A DNA stretch of 64,000 bases from Paracamarosporium sp. OC-R06-R3 (Eukaryota; Ascomycota; Dothideomycetes; Pleosporales; Didymosphaeriaceae): contig JACVRA010000248.1 in the NCBI GenBank assembly GCA_019828545.1, positions 186,001 through 250,000 on the forward strand. The letters are read 5' to 3'. The notes beneath the pieces are model-generated. The model saw only the letters and a program-made list of their open reading frames with translations, did not search any database and had not been told where the DNA came from. Shown in pieces: positions 22,569-36,200 of the stretch. Positions within the stretch are counted from its first letter, which is position 1. Every line of letters begins with the position of its first letter. Made by a program: the position numbers and the translations under genes.

Positions 22569-23078
22569 TCAAACCTTGACAAACTTGGTATGGCTGCCCT
22601 CCGCTATCACAGGTCCCCTCTCCCCATCTACCACCTTGTAGATGTTGCATCTTGTAAACGCCAGGGTTCCGCCAACCTTGCTCGCAACTCCCTCAATCTC
22701 AATTTCGTCGCCCTCCCGCGCCGAGCTCTGATACGTGACGTGGATATCGGTACTGACGCCAGTCTTGGACCGCTTGTCCCATGCTGCGATCGCCATGCCG
22801 CCTACCCAGTCAACTATCGTGGCCGACGTCGACCCATGGATGCCTCCATGCGAATTGACATGATTCTTGGTCAGGGTCAGGCGCGCTCTCACAATGCCTT
22901 TGGAAGCATGCGTGAACTTGACGTCTGAGAGGACGAGCTGATAGATTGCGCTGTGCGGGAGGCGGCCGGCCCAAAAATCCTGGACGAAGGACAGGAGCTC
23001 GGGGTCGTTAGCAGGAGAGGCCATTATTAGATCGAGGGGCGGATTAGACGCGCAACGTTGGAAGATGACAGACGGCAT
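22569..23078 (-). CDS. Hotdog-fold acyl-CoA thioesterase (4HBT/PaaI, ACOT13-like)
   Basis: Single-exon frame ending VIAEGSHTKFVKV. The hotdog signature HVNSHGGIHGSTSATIVDWV sits in the expected place, with the Asn-His...Gly-Gly...His-Gly active-site pattern of the PaaI/ACOT13 group, followed by STDIHVTYQSSAREGDEIEI and TRCNIYKV. From ATG 23078 the product has 170 residues and begins with a possible short mitochondrial presequence (MPSVIFQRCAS). From ATG 23024 (MASPANDPEL) it has 152 residues and still holds the whole domain. It probably hydrolyses medium or long acyl-CoA. It is divergently arranged with the PXA-PX gene at 23336. Confidence 0.88.
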   Translation of the reverse strand: MPSVIFQRCASNPPLDLIMASPANDPELLSFVQDFWAGRLPHSAIYQLVLSDVKFTHASKGIVRARLTLTKNHVNSHGGIHGSTSATIVDWVGGMAIAAWDKRSKTGVSTDIHVTYQSSAREGDEIEIEGVASKVGGTLAFTRCNIYKVVDGERGPVIAEGSHTKFVKV

Positions 23079-23335
23079 CCGAAGAGAGATCGGACCTAAA
23101 AAAGAAAGAACAGGGCGGAACAACGGTTTCTCCGATGCGGCAGGCGCGACCCTCGCGTCCCCGAATAAGCCTGCGCCAACGGGTTACCCTGGGGCCGGCG
23201 TGAAACGTTTCTTGAGCCAGCATTCCCGAACTTCTTGCCAGATCGCTTGCACCACGGAAGAAACACTCGACATTGCTACGCTGGACTGCAGGTGTCCTGG
23301 ACCAACTCCATGTGTGCATATACCCTAGCGACACC

Positions 23336-26300
23336 ATGAGCGACCCTATTCAGTCCGTGCCGAACCTCCGCGAACCTCCGACCGAGTCGTCCGCCGACCC
23401 GCTTGCGCCCGTGCCTGACGCTGCCGAAGAGACGCCTTTGCAACACGGGGCGCTTAAGGATGGCGCGAATGCGCCGCCGATCGACTTCAAAGCGCTCGTA
23501 GACCGCGCACTGGTCTTCCTCTCAACTGCGAGCAATGAAACGCTCGGTGCATGCTTGGCTGGGTTGGGCGCGGGGACTTACTTGATACTAGGAAGAGTCG
23601 GGTTGATTCTTATAGGCGTGGTGGGCGGCGTGGTCCTCCATGCGACTTGGGAACACCACGCGCACGGCGACAATGGCACCCAAAAGAGCCAGGAGTCACG
23701 GCGAAAGGAACTGGGAGTGGATATCGCACAAAGGTTGCTTTCATGGCGGGATAAGCGCGTTGAAGACCACACCGGCAAAGACGAGGACGACGCCGACCTC
23801 AGCATCAAGTTGTACTCAGGTCAGGAGCTGGACTATTCAGACTTCCGCCCTGAGACGGCGGCCGCGCTGACGGAGCTGACGGAGGCGGTGATACGCGACT
23901 ATGTCAAGTATGCTCATACTCGCAAACTACTCATGTACATGTACATGTCTAATATAATACAGGTGGTGGTACAACCCTATCGTTCCCACCGAAACTCTCT
24001 TCCCCAATTCGTGCCGACAGACATTGACTGCCTTTTTGATCTCCATGTCTACCCATCTTTCACGTAAGCGACCAGCAGATACTTTCGTCGATTTTGTGAC
24101 AAAGTCATCGTCTTTTATGATCATCTTCTTCTCCGAGCTGTCGAATGCGATCATGGCTAATCCAGGAGACACCGCGCCTGAAGCTGTGGACTTGTACTTA
24201 AAGATGAAGCGGGACAGCACCCTGGCCACCATCCTGGATGCTGAGTTCCAGACCAAGCAATTGGCTGGGGTGGCAGAAGATATTTTGCAGAATTACCTCG
24301 AGCCGAAAACATACAATTGCAAGCCGGCACGCGAGTTTCTCCACCAAATCTTGGCTAAGGTGGTCTTGCAAATGATCGTTACGACGTGCTCGAAGCCCGA
24401 ATGGATAAACAATTGGATCGTGTATCTGCTTGAAGATGGCGAACCGGAGCTTATGAATGCCATTGACGCTAGCGTCGAGGCATCGCCGCTAGAGTCCGCC
24501 AAGGATAGCATCGAAAGGCGGGAGCATAGCGAGGAGGTGAAGAAGCATAAACGTGTTATGAGTAGGGCACAGCAGGCTATGGACGAGGCTATGCAAGAAG
24601 CGCAGCGGCTGAACCAGATGATTGCGGAAGAGGTGAGTCCAAATTTACATCCAGCAGCACCATCTCTGGTCCGTGCGTGCCTTTGCGTTTACCATCGCAT
24701 TTGTGCTGGGATCGAAAAACATGAGATTTTTGCTTCTAACAATAGAATAGGACGCCAGGAGACTGAAAGAGAAGCAAAACACCTCAAACTCCTCCTTAGC
24801 CGATGACCAATCTGAAAGCACCACGCAAGGCATAGTCACCCCTACTTCATCCCAAAGTGAAACCCTCGCCGAAAGCGACATGTCAGCTTTCGGCATCACC
24901 AACATGCCCTCTCGAACCACGTCCGATTCCGACGCAGCATCGCCCACACAAGAGAACGCGCAGCCACAGCGAGGAGCTTTCACCAACTTCGACCAGCTCG
25001 TTCCCAATGCCCCTCCGACAGCGTTGATGGACGATCCGCCACCCGCACCTCCACCCCTAACACTCCACAATTGCAAAATGACCATCTTCGACGACTCTAT
25101 GCCAGGCGAAAAAGGCATGATCAGGAATAAACCGACAGTCGAATACCTTATACAGATCGAGCCGTCGCTACAGTACTACAAGGGTTGGATGTCTGCAAAG
25201 AAGTACGCCGATTTTGAGACCCTGCACGAGGTCCTTCGCCGACTAGCGGCCATCACTGGCGCGAACGGTTTTGTGGAGGCACACAAGGATCTGCCCACGT
25301 GGAAGAACCACACCAAGGCATCACTTCGCGGTGAACTAGAACGATACTTGAATGATGCTGTGCAGTACAAGCCACTCGCCGAAAGCGAAGGCATGAAACG
25401 CTTCTTGGACAAAGATATAGGATCCGGCAAATCGCCCGGCGCAAGTGGCATCTGGCCCGGCCAAGCATTCGAAACTATGGGCAAGGGCATGATCAACGCG
25501 CTCACTCAGGCGCCGAAAGAGGTCGCAGGAGGCGGTAAAGCGCTTTTCGGCGGCGTAACGGGCGTCCTAGGTAGCGTCGCCACACCCTTTGGCGCAAAGA
25601 ACGGAAAGAAACGTGGAGATTCGACATCAAACAGTCCGAGCGTATCCCGCACCTCGACCTCCACGTCCCAGAATACTCCTATCACAAATCGTCACGGCCG
25701 CGCCGAGAGCACGGTGTCCGAGCTTCCTACACACATTCGATCCGAGAGCACGATGTCATTCGCCGCAAAGCGAACATCTACGGAATCTCTCCGCAACCCT
25801 AATTCGCCAATCATAGATCAACAGCCACAGAGGGAGGCTCCTATGGAGCGGCGCCCGAGCTACAATCCTGATGGTGATGGGAAGCGTTCCGGTCCTTCTT
25901 CGCTATTTGGCGGTTCGCGCAGTGCCAGCCGGGCGCCCTCGGTACGCGAGAGTATGGATCTCTCGCCTGTGATGGGCGGCGACCAGATCCTAAGTAAGTT
26001 AGCCTGTAGAAAGCAATGAACGATTAATAGCCTAACTCTGAAGCAGACCTCCCGCCAATGCCCTCGGAAATATCTGACGACTACAACGACCCCGCCCATA
26101 GCCGACACCCTTCCCGCGCATCTACTACTTCGCTGTTCACCGCCGACCAGCCTCCCGTGCCTCCACTTCCGCGTCGACCCTCTGCCATCTCAGTCACCTC
26201 TTCCAATCCCGCTACTACAACCGCAACCACTGCACCACGCGCCTCATCACCAGAAGCTAGAGTCAAGAGGACGAAAGCAGCTCACGCACCTCTCTCCGAA

Positions 26301-26813
26301 CCCGAAACAACCGTCCTGATCGAACTCTTCTTCGCCACGATAAATGAGCTCTACACCCTCTCCTCCGCATGGTCTCTCCGCCGCACCCTGCTCAACGCAG
26401 CCAAGACATTCCTCCTCCGGCCCGGGAACCCGCAACTGACCTCTATCCAAACGCTGATGCAGTCCACTGTGCTCGATGCAAATACCTCAGACGAGGGGCT
26501 AGCATACCACATTCGCAAGGTCCGCGCCAACGCCTTGCCCACTGAAGCAGAACTCAAGGCGTGGAACGCAGACATGGCAAAGAAGGGATGGGTAAACGGG
26601 GAGATGAGCAGCGAAGAGAAAGAGAAGCTCAGAGTCAAAGCGAGAAAAGCGCTTGTTGAGCGGGGCATGCCGCAGGCCTTGACGAGCGTCATGGGGATGG
26701 CGGCTAGTGGGGAGGCGTTAGGCAAGGTTTTTGATGCCCTGCAGACAGAGCAGGTTGCGAAGGGTGTGATATTTGGGTTAATGCTTCAGGCGCTTAAGGG
26801 TGTTACGCAGTAA
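23336..26813 (+). CDS. PXA-PX-nexin C sorting-nexin-like membrane protein
   Basis: Large membrane-trafficking protein of the SNX13/SNX25-like fungal class. Exons 23336..23907, 23963..24632, 24751..25993 and 26047..26813 join in frame to 1083 residues. Residues about 70-102 are two adjoining hydrophobic segments (membrane hairpin). A PXA domain follows at about 150-370 (WWYNPIVPTETLFPN, LEPKTYNCKPAREFL, IVTTCSKPEWINNWIVY), then a Glu/Lys/Gln helix. The PX domain is at about 520-650 (YYKGWMSAKKYADFETLHEV, LPTWKNHTKASLRGELERYL). A long Ser/Thr/Pro-rich disordered linker comes next, then the nexin C region at about 910-1010 (LFFATINELYTLSSAWSLRR). PX domains bind phosphoinositides. It is likely at endosome/vacuole or ER contacts; that placement is inference. 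No RGS domain is evident. Confidence 0.93.
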
Positions 26814-27455
26814 GGTGGTGTGAGGCTGTAGTCATGATGGCGTTTATCAGGCGTTGAGATACATGGTTGGTGTGGGCGGCTCTATGTTTTGATTTGGGTT
26901 GGTGCTGGAGATATGATGGTAAGATGTGTTAGCGCTGTTGTAATTGTACGATCTTACGTTTTCGTGGGGATACCCTATGTTATTGGGTGGAATTCAGGAC
27001 TACGTTAGAACGTCTAGATCATTTGAATTCTGTTTCTCAATACTGATGGAATGTGGAAGCATCTTGTTGTAAGATGTAGTGCAATAGACTATGTCCTATT
27101 ACCTGCGATTCAACGCGTGGGAAGGTGAGCGCTGTTTCGCATAGCTTCAGTTTTGGGAGCTATGGCACAACAAGTCCGGTATATTTGTTGGAGACCTGAC
27201 CATAAGCTTTATTGGCTTTGTTCAAAATAAACTCTATGCAATGCGCAGAGGTCCTTGTGCAGATTTCAAGCATACGCGAAAGCCCGAAGGTAGATGATTT
27301 GTAATCCACGAATGCGCAGGGAATCTTGTCGGCGCTACTTCTTGGACCGGGCTGAGGGGGAGCTGCGGGGTGTTTATCTCCCTCCGTATACTGAGTGCTT
27401 CCATGCTAAACACTTGATAGAATCTTCAAACTCGTCATTCTTTGTCTACCTCCTG
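26814..27455. other. Convergent intergenic region
   Basis: The 3' flanks of the PXA-PX gene and of the NLR gene. AT-rich; nothing else seen. Confidence 0.5.
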
Positions 27456-30400
27456 TTATAAACCTCCGTCAAAAGAGTATAGATATCTAATAACCTCAAG
27501 AAGCCCCGCATAGAAATCTGAGTTCCCTTCCTTTCTGCCCAGTATATCCTGAAGTTCACGAAGGTTATCACGGTCGTTGAGCATATCCTCGCAGCCATGT
27601 GGCGCCCCCACTTCGTTTTGAAGACAATAAACCTCTCTTTCCAATAGCTTCCTTCCGTCAGGTATACTGTTGACTAAATCAGGCTCTGACATGTGCCATA
27701 CCTTACGAGCAGCTTGGAGTGGTGTTTGGTCTTCATTGTCGCATATGCTCAAAGATGCACCGCAACCCTCTACCAGTATCTCCACCAGCCTGGCATAACC
27801 TTTACAAGCAGCGTAATGCAGCGCAGTTTTTAACTCAAAATCCTGAAGATTAATCTTGCAAGGCTTGTGGACCTCCAACAACTCGCAGATACATCTTTCT
27901 GTTCGCCGATTAACAGGCAAATTCTCGATAAGCATCATTAGTAATGGCTTTCCACGTCTTACACTTTCATTTAAGGGATGACCCATGCATTGCGACCACA
28001 TGCAGAATGATCCAGGTTTTCTGTAGTCCAGATTCTCCTGCTCGAACTTGAAGAAAGGTGCTAGTAGCACCGGTTTAAAGTACCATGGGCCCTCCCAGAT
28101 GTAACGGTTATCTTCCCTCAGAGGTATTGCTTGAAAAAGTTGGAATACATAAGCAGGACTCTTTACATAGCTGATCGCAGCAAGTATACTACTTAGCTTA
28201 GACGACCTGTACAGTTGATAGTAGGAGTGCACATGCCATAATTCGAGTTCTCCTGAGATATGATGGCCAAGTGCATGGTTTCCTAAGGACTGAAATAGTT
28301 CTATCGCAGTCTTTCTCTCCAAATGATTTCCGGTGCTGGTCCCTGTAAGCATTCCGGGAGCGGGATCGGCCTCCAGATCCAGTTCGTAGAGGATGGAAGG
28401 CATCATTACAACCTTCCGTCCGTCGCAGGTACCGAGATATCGGGATATGTGATGTTGAGTGGTGAGCCATATCAAACAAGCTGATGTGTCCTGGAGAATT
28501 ACTTCAGAGAAGAACTCAGCCCAGAAACGATCAAACAGCGTTCTCTTGTACGCAGCTAGTTTGCAATGCGCCACCCCATAATAGAGTATATACTTTAAAT
28601 TGCTCTTGCGAATGAATAACTCGGCAATATATTTCCCATTCTTAATGTCTTGTACGAAAGTGGGGGATTTTGCTATAAGCTCTTTCCAGGCTGGATGGTC
28701 GATACTCTTCGTTACAGAGAGAAACATTTTGGAGACCAAGCGGTGGTTATCCTTGTCTGAGTATTCTTCTAAAATATTGCTCATAATGAAGTCTCTTGCG
28801 GAGTCGTGGACCCATCGCAGAGGGCCAGCAGCCGTTGCAACAAGAAAATTTGAACAGAGTCTTTCAACCACGTCAATGGTAATCTCATCTTCGTATGGTC
28901 GTTCTCCATTCTCGATACCAATACGGAGCATAAGAGTGATTTCAGGTAACGAAGGTAGCTCTATGTAGAAGCGATCACGAGAACAAGCGAATATACGGAA
29001 AAGGCGCTTTCTTTTCTCTTCGAATCCTGCCAAGGCTCCAGATTCCCAAAGACGTTCATAACCGGATCGAAGCTTTCCATTGGCTTCATTGGTCTCAGCG
29101 GAGGATTTCTTTATAGTATCGATGAGTGTGCGAGCATGATCTGCACGCCGAACTACTTTCGAGCCATTGTAAAGTGGAACCAAGACATCGAGCCAGATTT
29201 GTATCCAGATGAACCTATCTGTGATTAGCATAGTTGCATTAGTCTGACCTCGATCACCCACATTCCACCTGCACCGTTACGTAAAGCTGTCCGTAATTCC
29301 CGCTGCAGCTCACTGTGGTTGGGGTTGACTGGTTCCATTAGGCTTTTTTCAAGATACTATTTAGTTCCACTTACAGAAGATGCTTTTATCTCCGAGCTCA
29401 CCTTTCCTATGTTGAATTTCCTTGTCTATGAATGTGTCTATTTCCTTCTTGGGTGCAGTCGTAAGTAACTGCACCTGTTCGATATGTTTGTTGAGCCGCT
29501 CGCTTCCTGACATCCCCTCGTGTGACGAGAAGAGGATCCTGACGTTCGGATTCCGCTCGACGATTTCGTTGAAAAAATTGCAAAGACGCTCCACATCTTC
29601 AGGAGGTTCGCACTCGTTCAAAGCATCGATGACTAGTACGATATGATGTGAGCTTGAGCATTGTTCCAGGATCTTGAACACTAGTTCCTCGTATTCTTTG
29701 ACATAGACAGAAGACTTGAGTCCTTCTTTTCTCGCATTGTAAAACTTTAGTGCTGTTGCCGCGATACTAGTGTCAGGCAAGAACGCTAATTTCCGCGCGA
29801 GGGCTCGAACAACCGTCTCACGGTTCGCACGCTTTGTGGTGTCGCAGAAGTAGCTTATGACTCGTAGTCCAATTGTTGTTGAGTTTGGATAAGGTCGATG
29901 TTTGGCTAATTCCTGGAGCTCAGAGACAACCCGGTACCTGTGCTTCTCTTAGTAAATGTAACACTAAAACAATAATCTATCGACAGTTCATAGCCTATCT
30001 TACTCCATAATGGACAGCATCGTCTAACAATTTCTCACGTGGACCGGGAAGATTGGGATTTAACGTACACTATGGTGGTTTTGCCTGTGCCATAAGGTCC
30101 ACTGATCCATAAGATACGTTTTGGCTCTAGGAGATGGTCTTTATCGCGAGTATCCTGATTGTAGAACTTCCATGACCAGGATTGAAAGGTTTGGTTATGT
30201 AGGAACCACGATCCAGGGTCTTCATGTCGCCCTTCTGAGGTTATCCTATCTTTCAGTGCCACCATTGATTGTTCGGCGTCATTGTCGTCTTTCATCCAAT
30301 CCAAAAATTCGGTAGTGTAGCTGAGTTTGACCAACTCGTCATCCAGTGATTTCCTCAGGGATGACCATTGGGTGCGGTGATCCTTCAATGCATCCATCTG

Positions 30401-31590
30401 TCCCTGCCATTTCACCATTTCTGCTGACAGTTTATCTCCTACCAATAAATATGAGTAAAGCACTGTGTATTTTGGAATATAAGCTCACCAATCGCTTCCA
30501 CCCACGATCGACTACAGGCAGCGACTAAACTACCCAGGAGCTCCAATGCACAACCATAGTTTCCAAGAAGAAGGCTTTCAAGCTTGTAGACGCTATTTTT
30601 CACTCTGATGTGCTTCTTGACGAAGTTGGTTTCAAATGATATCCATTCGTTAATAGAGCTCACACATTCAAAAATCATGTTGCGAATCTTTCGTTCGTCA
30701 TCAGGCGACAGCCTGCCCAGAAGGACCTTACAAGTTAGCTGTGTGATGCCTTTTAACTTGGCATGCGTATCTATATCCCCAGGGCAAGACGCTATGCAAT
30801 GGATTTGCGAGCGGATCTGTCCCAGCGCAATGATTGCATCATGTACAGAACTTACATCGAGGACAAAGAATACACTGGCTACCACTATGGGAGCAATTTT
30901 GTGTGGATCCAGATTTGCAATAGGCATCACAGTGCCTCTTATGGTTGATAGGCTGGGTAAGATGGCTTTGGCTCTCAGTAAGAGCTCCTTGGACTCCAGT
31001 TTACTTACATTCGACTGGAGCAGTTTCTCGAATTTTTCATCATATTCCTGCCTGTGAACCATTGTATCTTCGACCAAACCCTGAAGGACTCGATATCTTT
31101 CTGGGTAGTTCTCTTCGAGCAACACCAAAGCCGCCTGCCACTTTGTAGCGCGAGATGTATGTTGTACGAGGCTGACCTCTGTTGGCAGATTATTTCCTGG
31201 AAGTATAACTCTTTTGGATTGTTCTTTCAAAGTAGTTCCAGATCGGGAAGCTCCAGCTGATGCTGATCTTTGGTCTGTTGGAACCTTTCCAGAGTTAGAC
31301 GCTATGTGATCTGCTTCGTTAGGGTTTCTGTCGTCGCTAGCAGTGCCTATGGACATAAGTTCGCTAGATGTACGAGCCCGGTATTTTATCTGTGCACTAG
31401 CCTGGCCGTCTGTCCAACCTGCCAAGTGACCTACGCTCTCGCCTCCTGTTTCGGGACTCGCGCGCAAGGCAGTTGGTTTCTCGTAGTCTTTTCTTGACTC
31501 TCTGCTCTCGTCTGATTTAGTCGAGCCGGTTGACCAAATCCTTCGACAAGCATCCTTAATCTTCTGCTTAGTAGAGCGAGACCGCCTCAT
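27456..31590 (-). CDS. NACHT-ankyrin NOD-like receptor (fungal STAND NTPase)
   Basis: Intact five-exon NLR of 1282 residues: exons 31590..30489, 30438..30069, 29937..29371, 29312..29262 and 29214..27456 (sum 3849 nt). Residues 1-135 are charged and disordered. Residues about 150-370 are an alpha-helical effector-type N-terminal domain (LDPHKIAPIVVASVFFVLDV), of a kind often found in front of fungal NACHT domains. The P-loop GPYGTGKTT is split by intron 2 just downstream. The Walker B-like HIVLVIDALNECE (about residue 591) and FSSHEGM sensor region lie in exon 3, and GGMFIWIQIWLDVL, the NACHT hallmark, is restored only by splicing exons 4 and 5. The C-terminus has an ankyrin repeat (TALHYAACKGYARLVEILVE, about 1160). 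The exon 3 donor (GTGGAA) is weak, so that junction is the least certain. Role: ligand-triggered immunity or heterokaryon incompatibility, by family knowledge. Confidence 0.9.
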
Positions 31591-33258
31591 CTTAAAGCCA
31601 AAAATGTGATAAATAGGACGAGGACTAATATCGGAGTTTGTGAAATTTTAATGTACACAAAAGTGACAGATAGGTTAGGAGAAATGAGTTCAACCTGCCT
31701 CAATATTGCAATGGTCGGGGAAAGGCTGAGGGCAAGGCATGGGGGCGAAGCAAGGCTGAGAAAGCACATATCACCTATACGAGGCGCCCAATCACGAAAA
31801 TCGCGCTATATACCCTGGCTAAGATGACGTACGGAAACGTGTATGCTTTCAACGCGTTTACTGTGCTTGTTTCTACCACTAAAGGATCATTCCAAGTCTC
31901 TAGCCTGCTTGTACTAGTGCGATGGATCGACAAGGGTTCCTTAGATTTATGTCAACATGCTAGTTATATTTGCGATCTTGGCATACCATGCCTCTTAAAC
32001 CATCTTTCTGGCGGCATTCTTTTGGACGACTTAGGTTTGGTGCTGAAGACGAGAGATGATTTCATTAATCTTAGAGTGCTACGGCCATGACTAGACGATC
32101 TTCTTTTTTCGATCTCTTAGCTGAAACGGGTGTGTGCTCAAAATGTCATACAAAGCAATTTCACAGATACTTTGAGCATCCATATTGTAGAAGAGATTAT
32201 TCAAACAGGACTTATCAAGGGTAAGGCTCGAATGCCAAAAGACAGTAACTTAGGATGAGTGTGGGAAGTCAGTGGACGCCTTTGGGGGTGACCGCAGCTT
32301 TCTAGTCGCATTTCAGAACGAACGACGGACATGAGTGATTATATCTGTAGATTCTAGTATTAACTTATCGTTTAGTGCATGTATCACCGAGCTTCTTCAG
32401 CTAAGCACTTGTACTTGAGCTCTTAGCGAACTGTGAGTACGCGCGGGCTCGGTCTCCAAGCCATTGGGTTCATACATATGTGTCGTATGGTGACCTACTC
32501 TGTTAAGGCACTCAAGCCATTCGCATTATCAAATATGAGTATCTAATGCGTATCTACATGTATGGTCCTTTTAGTGTTCACTTTGCAACAGTTGAAACGG
32601 ATATATGACCTCCCTGTCTTTGCATACCAACGCAACAGGGCACCAAGAATTACAGTAAGATCTTAAAATTATTCTTCAACAAGACCCAAGTCTGTAACAT
32701 GCTCGGAAAACCTTTGAATCATCATTTCCTTACTATCTGCCTTGGCGGAAAGAATAAACAAAAGAACCACTATCAAGCGCGAACTTCAAGGCGGCTTGTG
32801 TCTTTCCTGTGTCCCCGACACCCCACAATGCAAACGCTCATTGAATCAGTTGCAGATTGGCCTTGTCAAATATTCAAGTCATTCTGAGGAGTACAAAAGC
32901 TGACTTCCTTCTGACGAAATGCGGATTGCATCAGTGGAGCCACCTGTTTCGGCATAGCAGTTTGACCGTCCGATATCTATCTAAAGTTGAAAAACGAAGG
33001 ATACCATTGATCTCCGCGCTTTGAGATGATATATCAATAGATGTGAATTCACCAGCTTGGGAGATCGACGGTGGCGGGATCCTTGGATGATTTGTGCCGG
33101 TAACCAGAAGTCAAACTCCTTCACTCTCATTCGCAGAAAAATTGCCAGGTGGTGTTAGTACGATAAAGCTATAATAGTATAAGTACTAGCAATATAACTA
33201 TAATAATATTAGTAAGAAAGTAAGAGTATGTAGAATTATAGCAGTTCTGAGGGCCTAT
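31591..33258. other. AT-rich intergenic region, no gene seen
   Basis: No supported gene on either strand. Around 33150-33245 the sequence is almost entirely TA-, ATA- and AGTA-type words, resembling RIP-decayed repeat DNA and abutting the 3' end of the AAA ATPase gene. Confidence 0.5.
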
Positions 33259-36200
33259 TTATCTATAGTTATCCTCTCTTGCTAAAACATCGTCCGTAAG
33301 CCCCCCTCGTACTTCCTCTAAGTACTTATCAAATTTGCCCGACACTTTGATCACATGTACAAGATGGCTGTACTTCATTCTTTGCTTCTTAAACTTAGCC
33401 AGCTGCCGTGCAGTAGTAATCGCGTTTCGGATCTGACGGCCATTCATCTCGATTTCACTCAGCTCATCAATATAGCCCTCGATATCATCGAAGTCGATGT
33501 TGATGGGTTCCGGATCGTCTGGATCTTTCGGTATTCCCTCCTGCATCTCTTTCAGCCGACGAAGGAAGTTTTTCCAGATTTTGAACCGTTGGCCGCGTTT
33601 TAAATTTTCGTAATGTAGTGATAGTTGGATGCGTGACTTAAACGCTTCGTCGAAAGTCCCCACCCGGTTCGAAGTTAGCACCAGAATACCCTCGTAGTAC
33701 TCAAGTACACGCAAAAATACAGAAACAAGAGCATTTCGCTCTAGATCAGTAGTTCTTCGTTGTTCAAGAAAGACCTCCGCTTCGTCAAGCAAGACAACAC
33801 AACCCCAGATCTTACTAAGGTAAAGAACAGATTCTAGATACTTCTCGACTTCTTCAGGCTTTGTACCAATATCACCGCACGTCACTCGATACAGAGGTTT
33901 TTCTGCCATCTCAGCGACGCCTTCTGCCGTGAAAGTCTTCCCGGTACCTGGACCCCCGTGGAGGAGTATGATGAGGCCGTTGCCTTTACTTTCGACGATA
34001 TCTGTTCCGTGTTCTCGGGCTATCTGGTTGGTGACTAATGCTTGTACCAGATCTTTCGAATCATCGTCGATAACCAGATGATCGAACGCCTTTTTGTTCC
34101 AGGCTACCTCTCGGATACCATCCACGTTAATGCTCACTGTCTTGTGTCAGTCACGCTTGAGAATCATGGGATTGTGAGAGACCTTACCCCACTGCTTACT
34201 TCCCAGATTGAACGCGACAAGTTTGTCGGGAAACACGGCAATTTCGGGACCAGATGGTGAATCGTCAACCTTCATGATTTTCTCACCTATCCTAGTCAAT
34301 TCGGTGTTTTCGATGGATGCGTACTCGCGTTTGAAGGCTCGGTCTTCTTGATGGAGTACTCGGTACGTATCGAAGTCAATCATGAAGCGCTCCGCATTCT
34401 AGAGCCGATAAGCAAAAGAAAGAACGCCTGATAAGGATCGAACCTACGCCATATTTTCCCGTCTTGTCATGATATGAGACAAGTTTTTTGTAGCGACATT
34501 TCCAGAACGTACTACCTCGAGCATTGAGCAGTAGTTTTATGTCCTCTGTAGCATATTGGAGAGGATATGCGTCGAGGTCCGTTATGCTGACTTCCGCACT
34601 CGTAGACTCGGCCTTCATACTGACCATGGTGTATTGGCGATCCCGATAGAAGGAACCGTCAAACTGGAATGACCAAGTTGCAAGTCGCCAGGAGAATCTC
34701 TTTTCCGAATCCCCAGCCCGTTTGGCCCAACGAGCGTCTGTTTCATCCTCTAGGTCTTTAGCAGGCGTGGTACTTTCTAGCACACTCGCGGCGATAACAC
34801 CCTTGTACACGCCTTCGTCTTTTCTTACAATAGCAGTACCTGGCTTGAAGAGATATTCCATGGAATTATGGGACACAACATTTCGCTGCAATTGGGAGTC
34901 GACCGATGCATACACTTTCCCGTAGTGCTCGTCGATCCACCCTGTAAGTTTCTCCATGTGATTACGGTGAACCTCGTTCAGGTCATCAAAGCTCGTTGAA
35001 GCTTTGCAATGATACCAGAATAGATACGGGGCTCTCAAATGCTGATATGCACTCAAAGTAGGTGCTTCCGATTTGAGTGTTGGATTCGCGCTGCAGAAAG
35101 CTTCCATGGCCTCTCTCATTGTCTCAGACTCAAGTGTAATTCGTTCCTCGCTAGGTTCCGGTAAAGGCAGAGCAGTTTTTTCTCGGTTAGCTTTCTTGAT
35201 TTTGCTTGCTTGATGTCCCGGTCTGTAAATCTTTTCTACAGTGAACGCAGTGTTCTTCTTGCGCTCAACATATCCATCAACGTCGGGCAGGGGAAAATTG
35301 GCCTTAAGCACCATCTCTCCTCGAGGCCCCATCGCCCAAGTAGGCTCGTCAACATAAGTCGTCTGAGTTTCCTGGTCGCTGTGCAAGATCATATACAGGA
35401 CTTCAAAACCAATGGCATCGTCTGTCTGAGATTTCAGGCTCTGGTTTTCATTCTCGAGAGTTTTGATTCGATTGCGAACCTCGAGGAGCTCTTTCATCAG
35501 GTCTTGGTTTGCACCTGCACCAATATCGGACACTTCTAGGTCTGTTTCAGCTTCACCTACAGGCTTGGTGATCTTTACCAGCGGCAGAGACATGACCGCA
35601 GCTGTAGTATCGACAAATCGACTTGGGGATACACCAACGGAAGAAGACTTCAAACTGGACCTAGGAGGTGCTCGTAGGCTCAACGGAAAACTGCTTGTAT
35701 CTTGGGCAGAGCCTTGATCAAGGTCGGAGCGATACTGTGTGGTGAGCGTCAGTCTTGACTTTTGTCTGAATCGATGTGAAAGTTGAAGGACAGAGTCATC
35801 CGATACGTCAAATTTAGCTGATCGCAAGATGTACAATAACTCCTGCTTGTGGTCGCTGGACTCAGAGTGATCTCTAGAAATTGTGATATGATTCCAGACA
35901 GTTCGACCTTCTTCGATCCGTTCCCTCTGTAACAAGCCGTCCCGAAGTTTTGTGGCTCGACTTATCAGACCCGATAGCTTGTTGGATTTCTGATCGGTTG
36001 GTAGGGCTGCACCGACACCTTCAGCATCCGTATCAAGGATGGCTCGAGGTCCAGATGGCTCTTCGTGCTCAGCTTCGTTTTCGCTCTCGTCATTCAACTC
36101 TTCTTCGCTATCATCGTCGTTTTCACCGTCGTCGTCGTCTTCAGGATCTGTTCCAGCTTCTGAGCTATGAGCTTCCCAATAAATGTAATTACTTCCGTCT

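Noticed and set aside
33150..33245. Possible intact transposon end in the TA-rich block
   Set aside because: No terminal inverted repeats, target-site duplication or transposase remnant could be read; described only as RIP-like AT-rich DNA.
34000..34440. tRNA-like B-box strings (GGATCGAACC, GGTTCGAA) in and near the AAA ATPase gene
   Set aside because: No matching A box or cloverleaf at the right spacing; they fall in coding or intron sequence. No tRNA was found elsewhere either.
35210..35717. Plus-strand frames opposite the AAA ATPase exon
   Set aside because: Antisense shadows of a long, splice-consistent minus-strand coding region.
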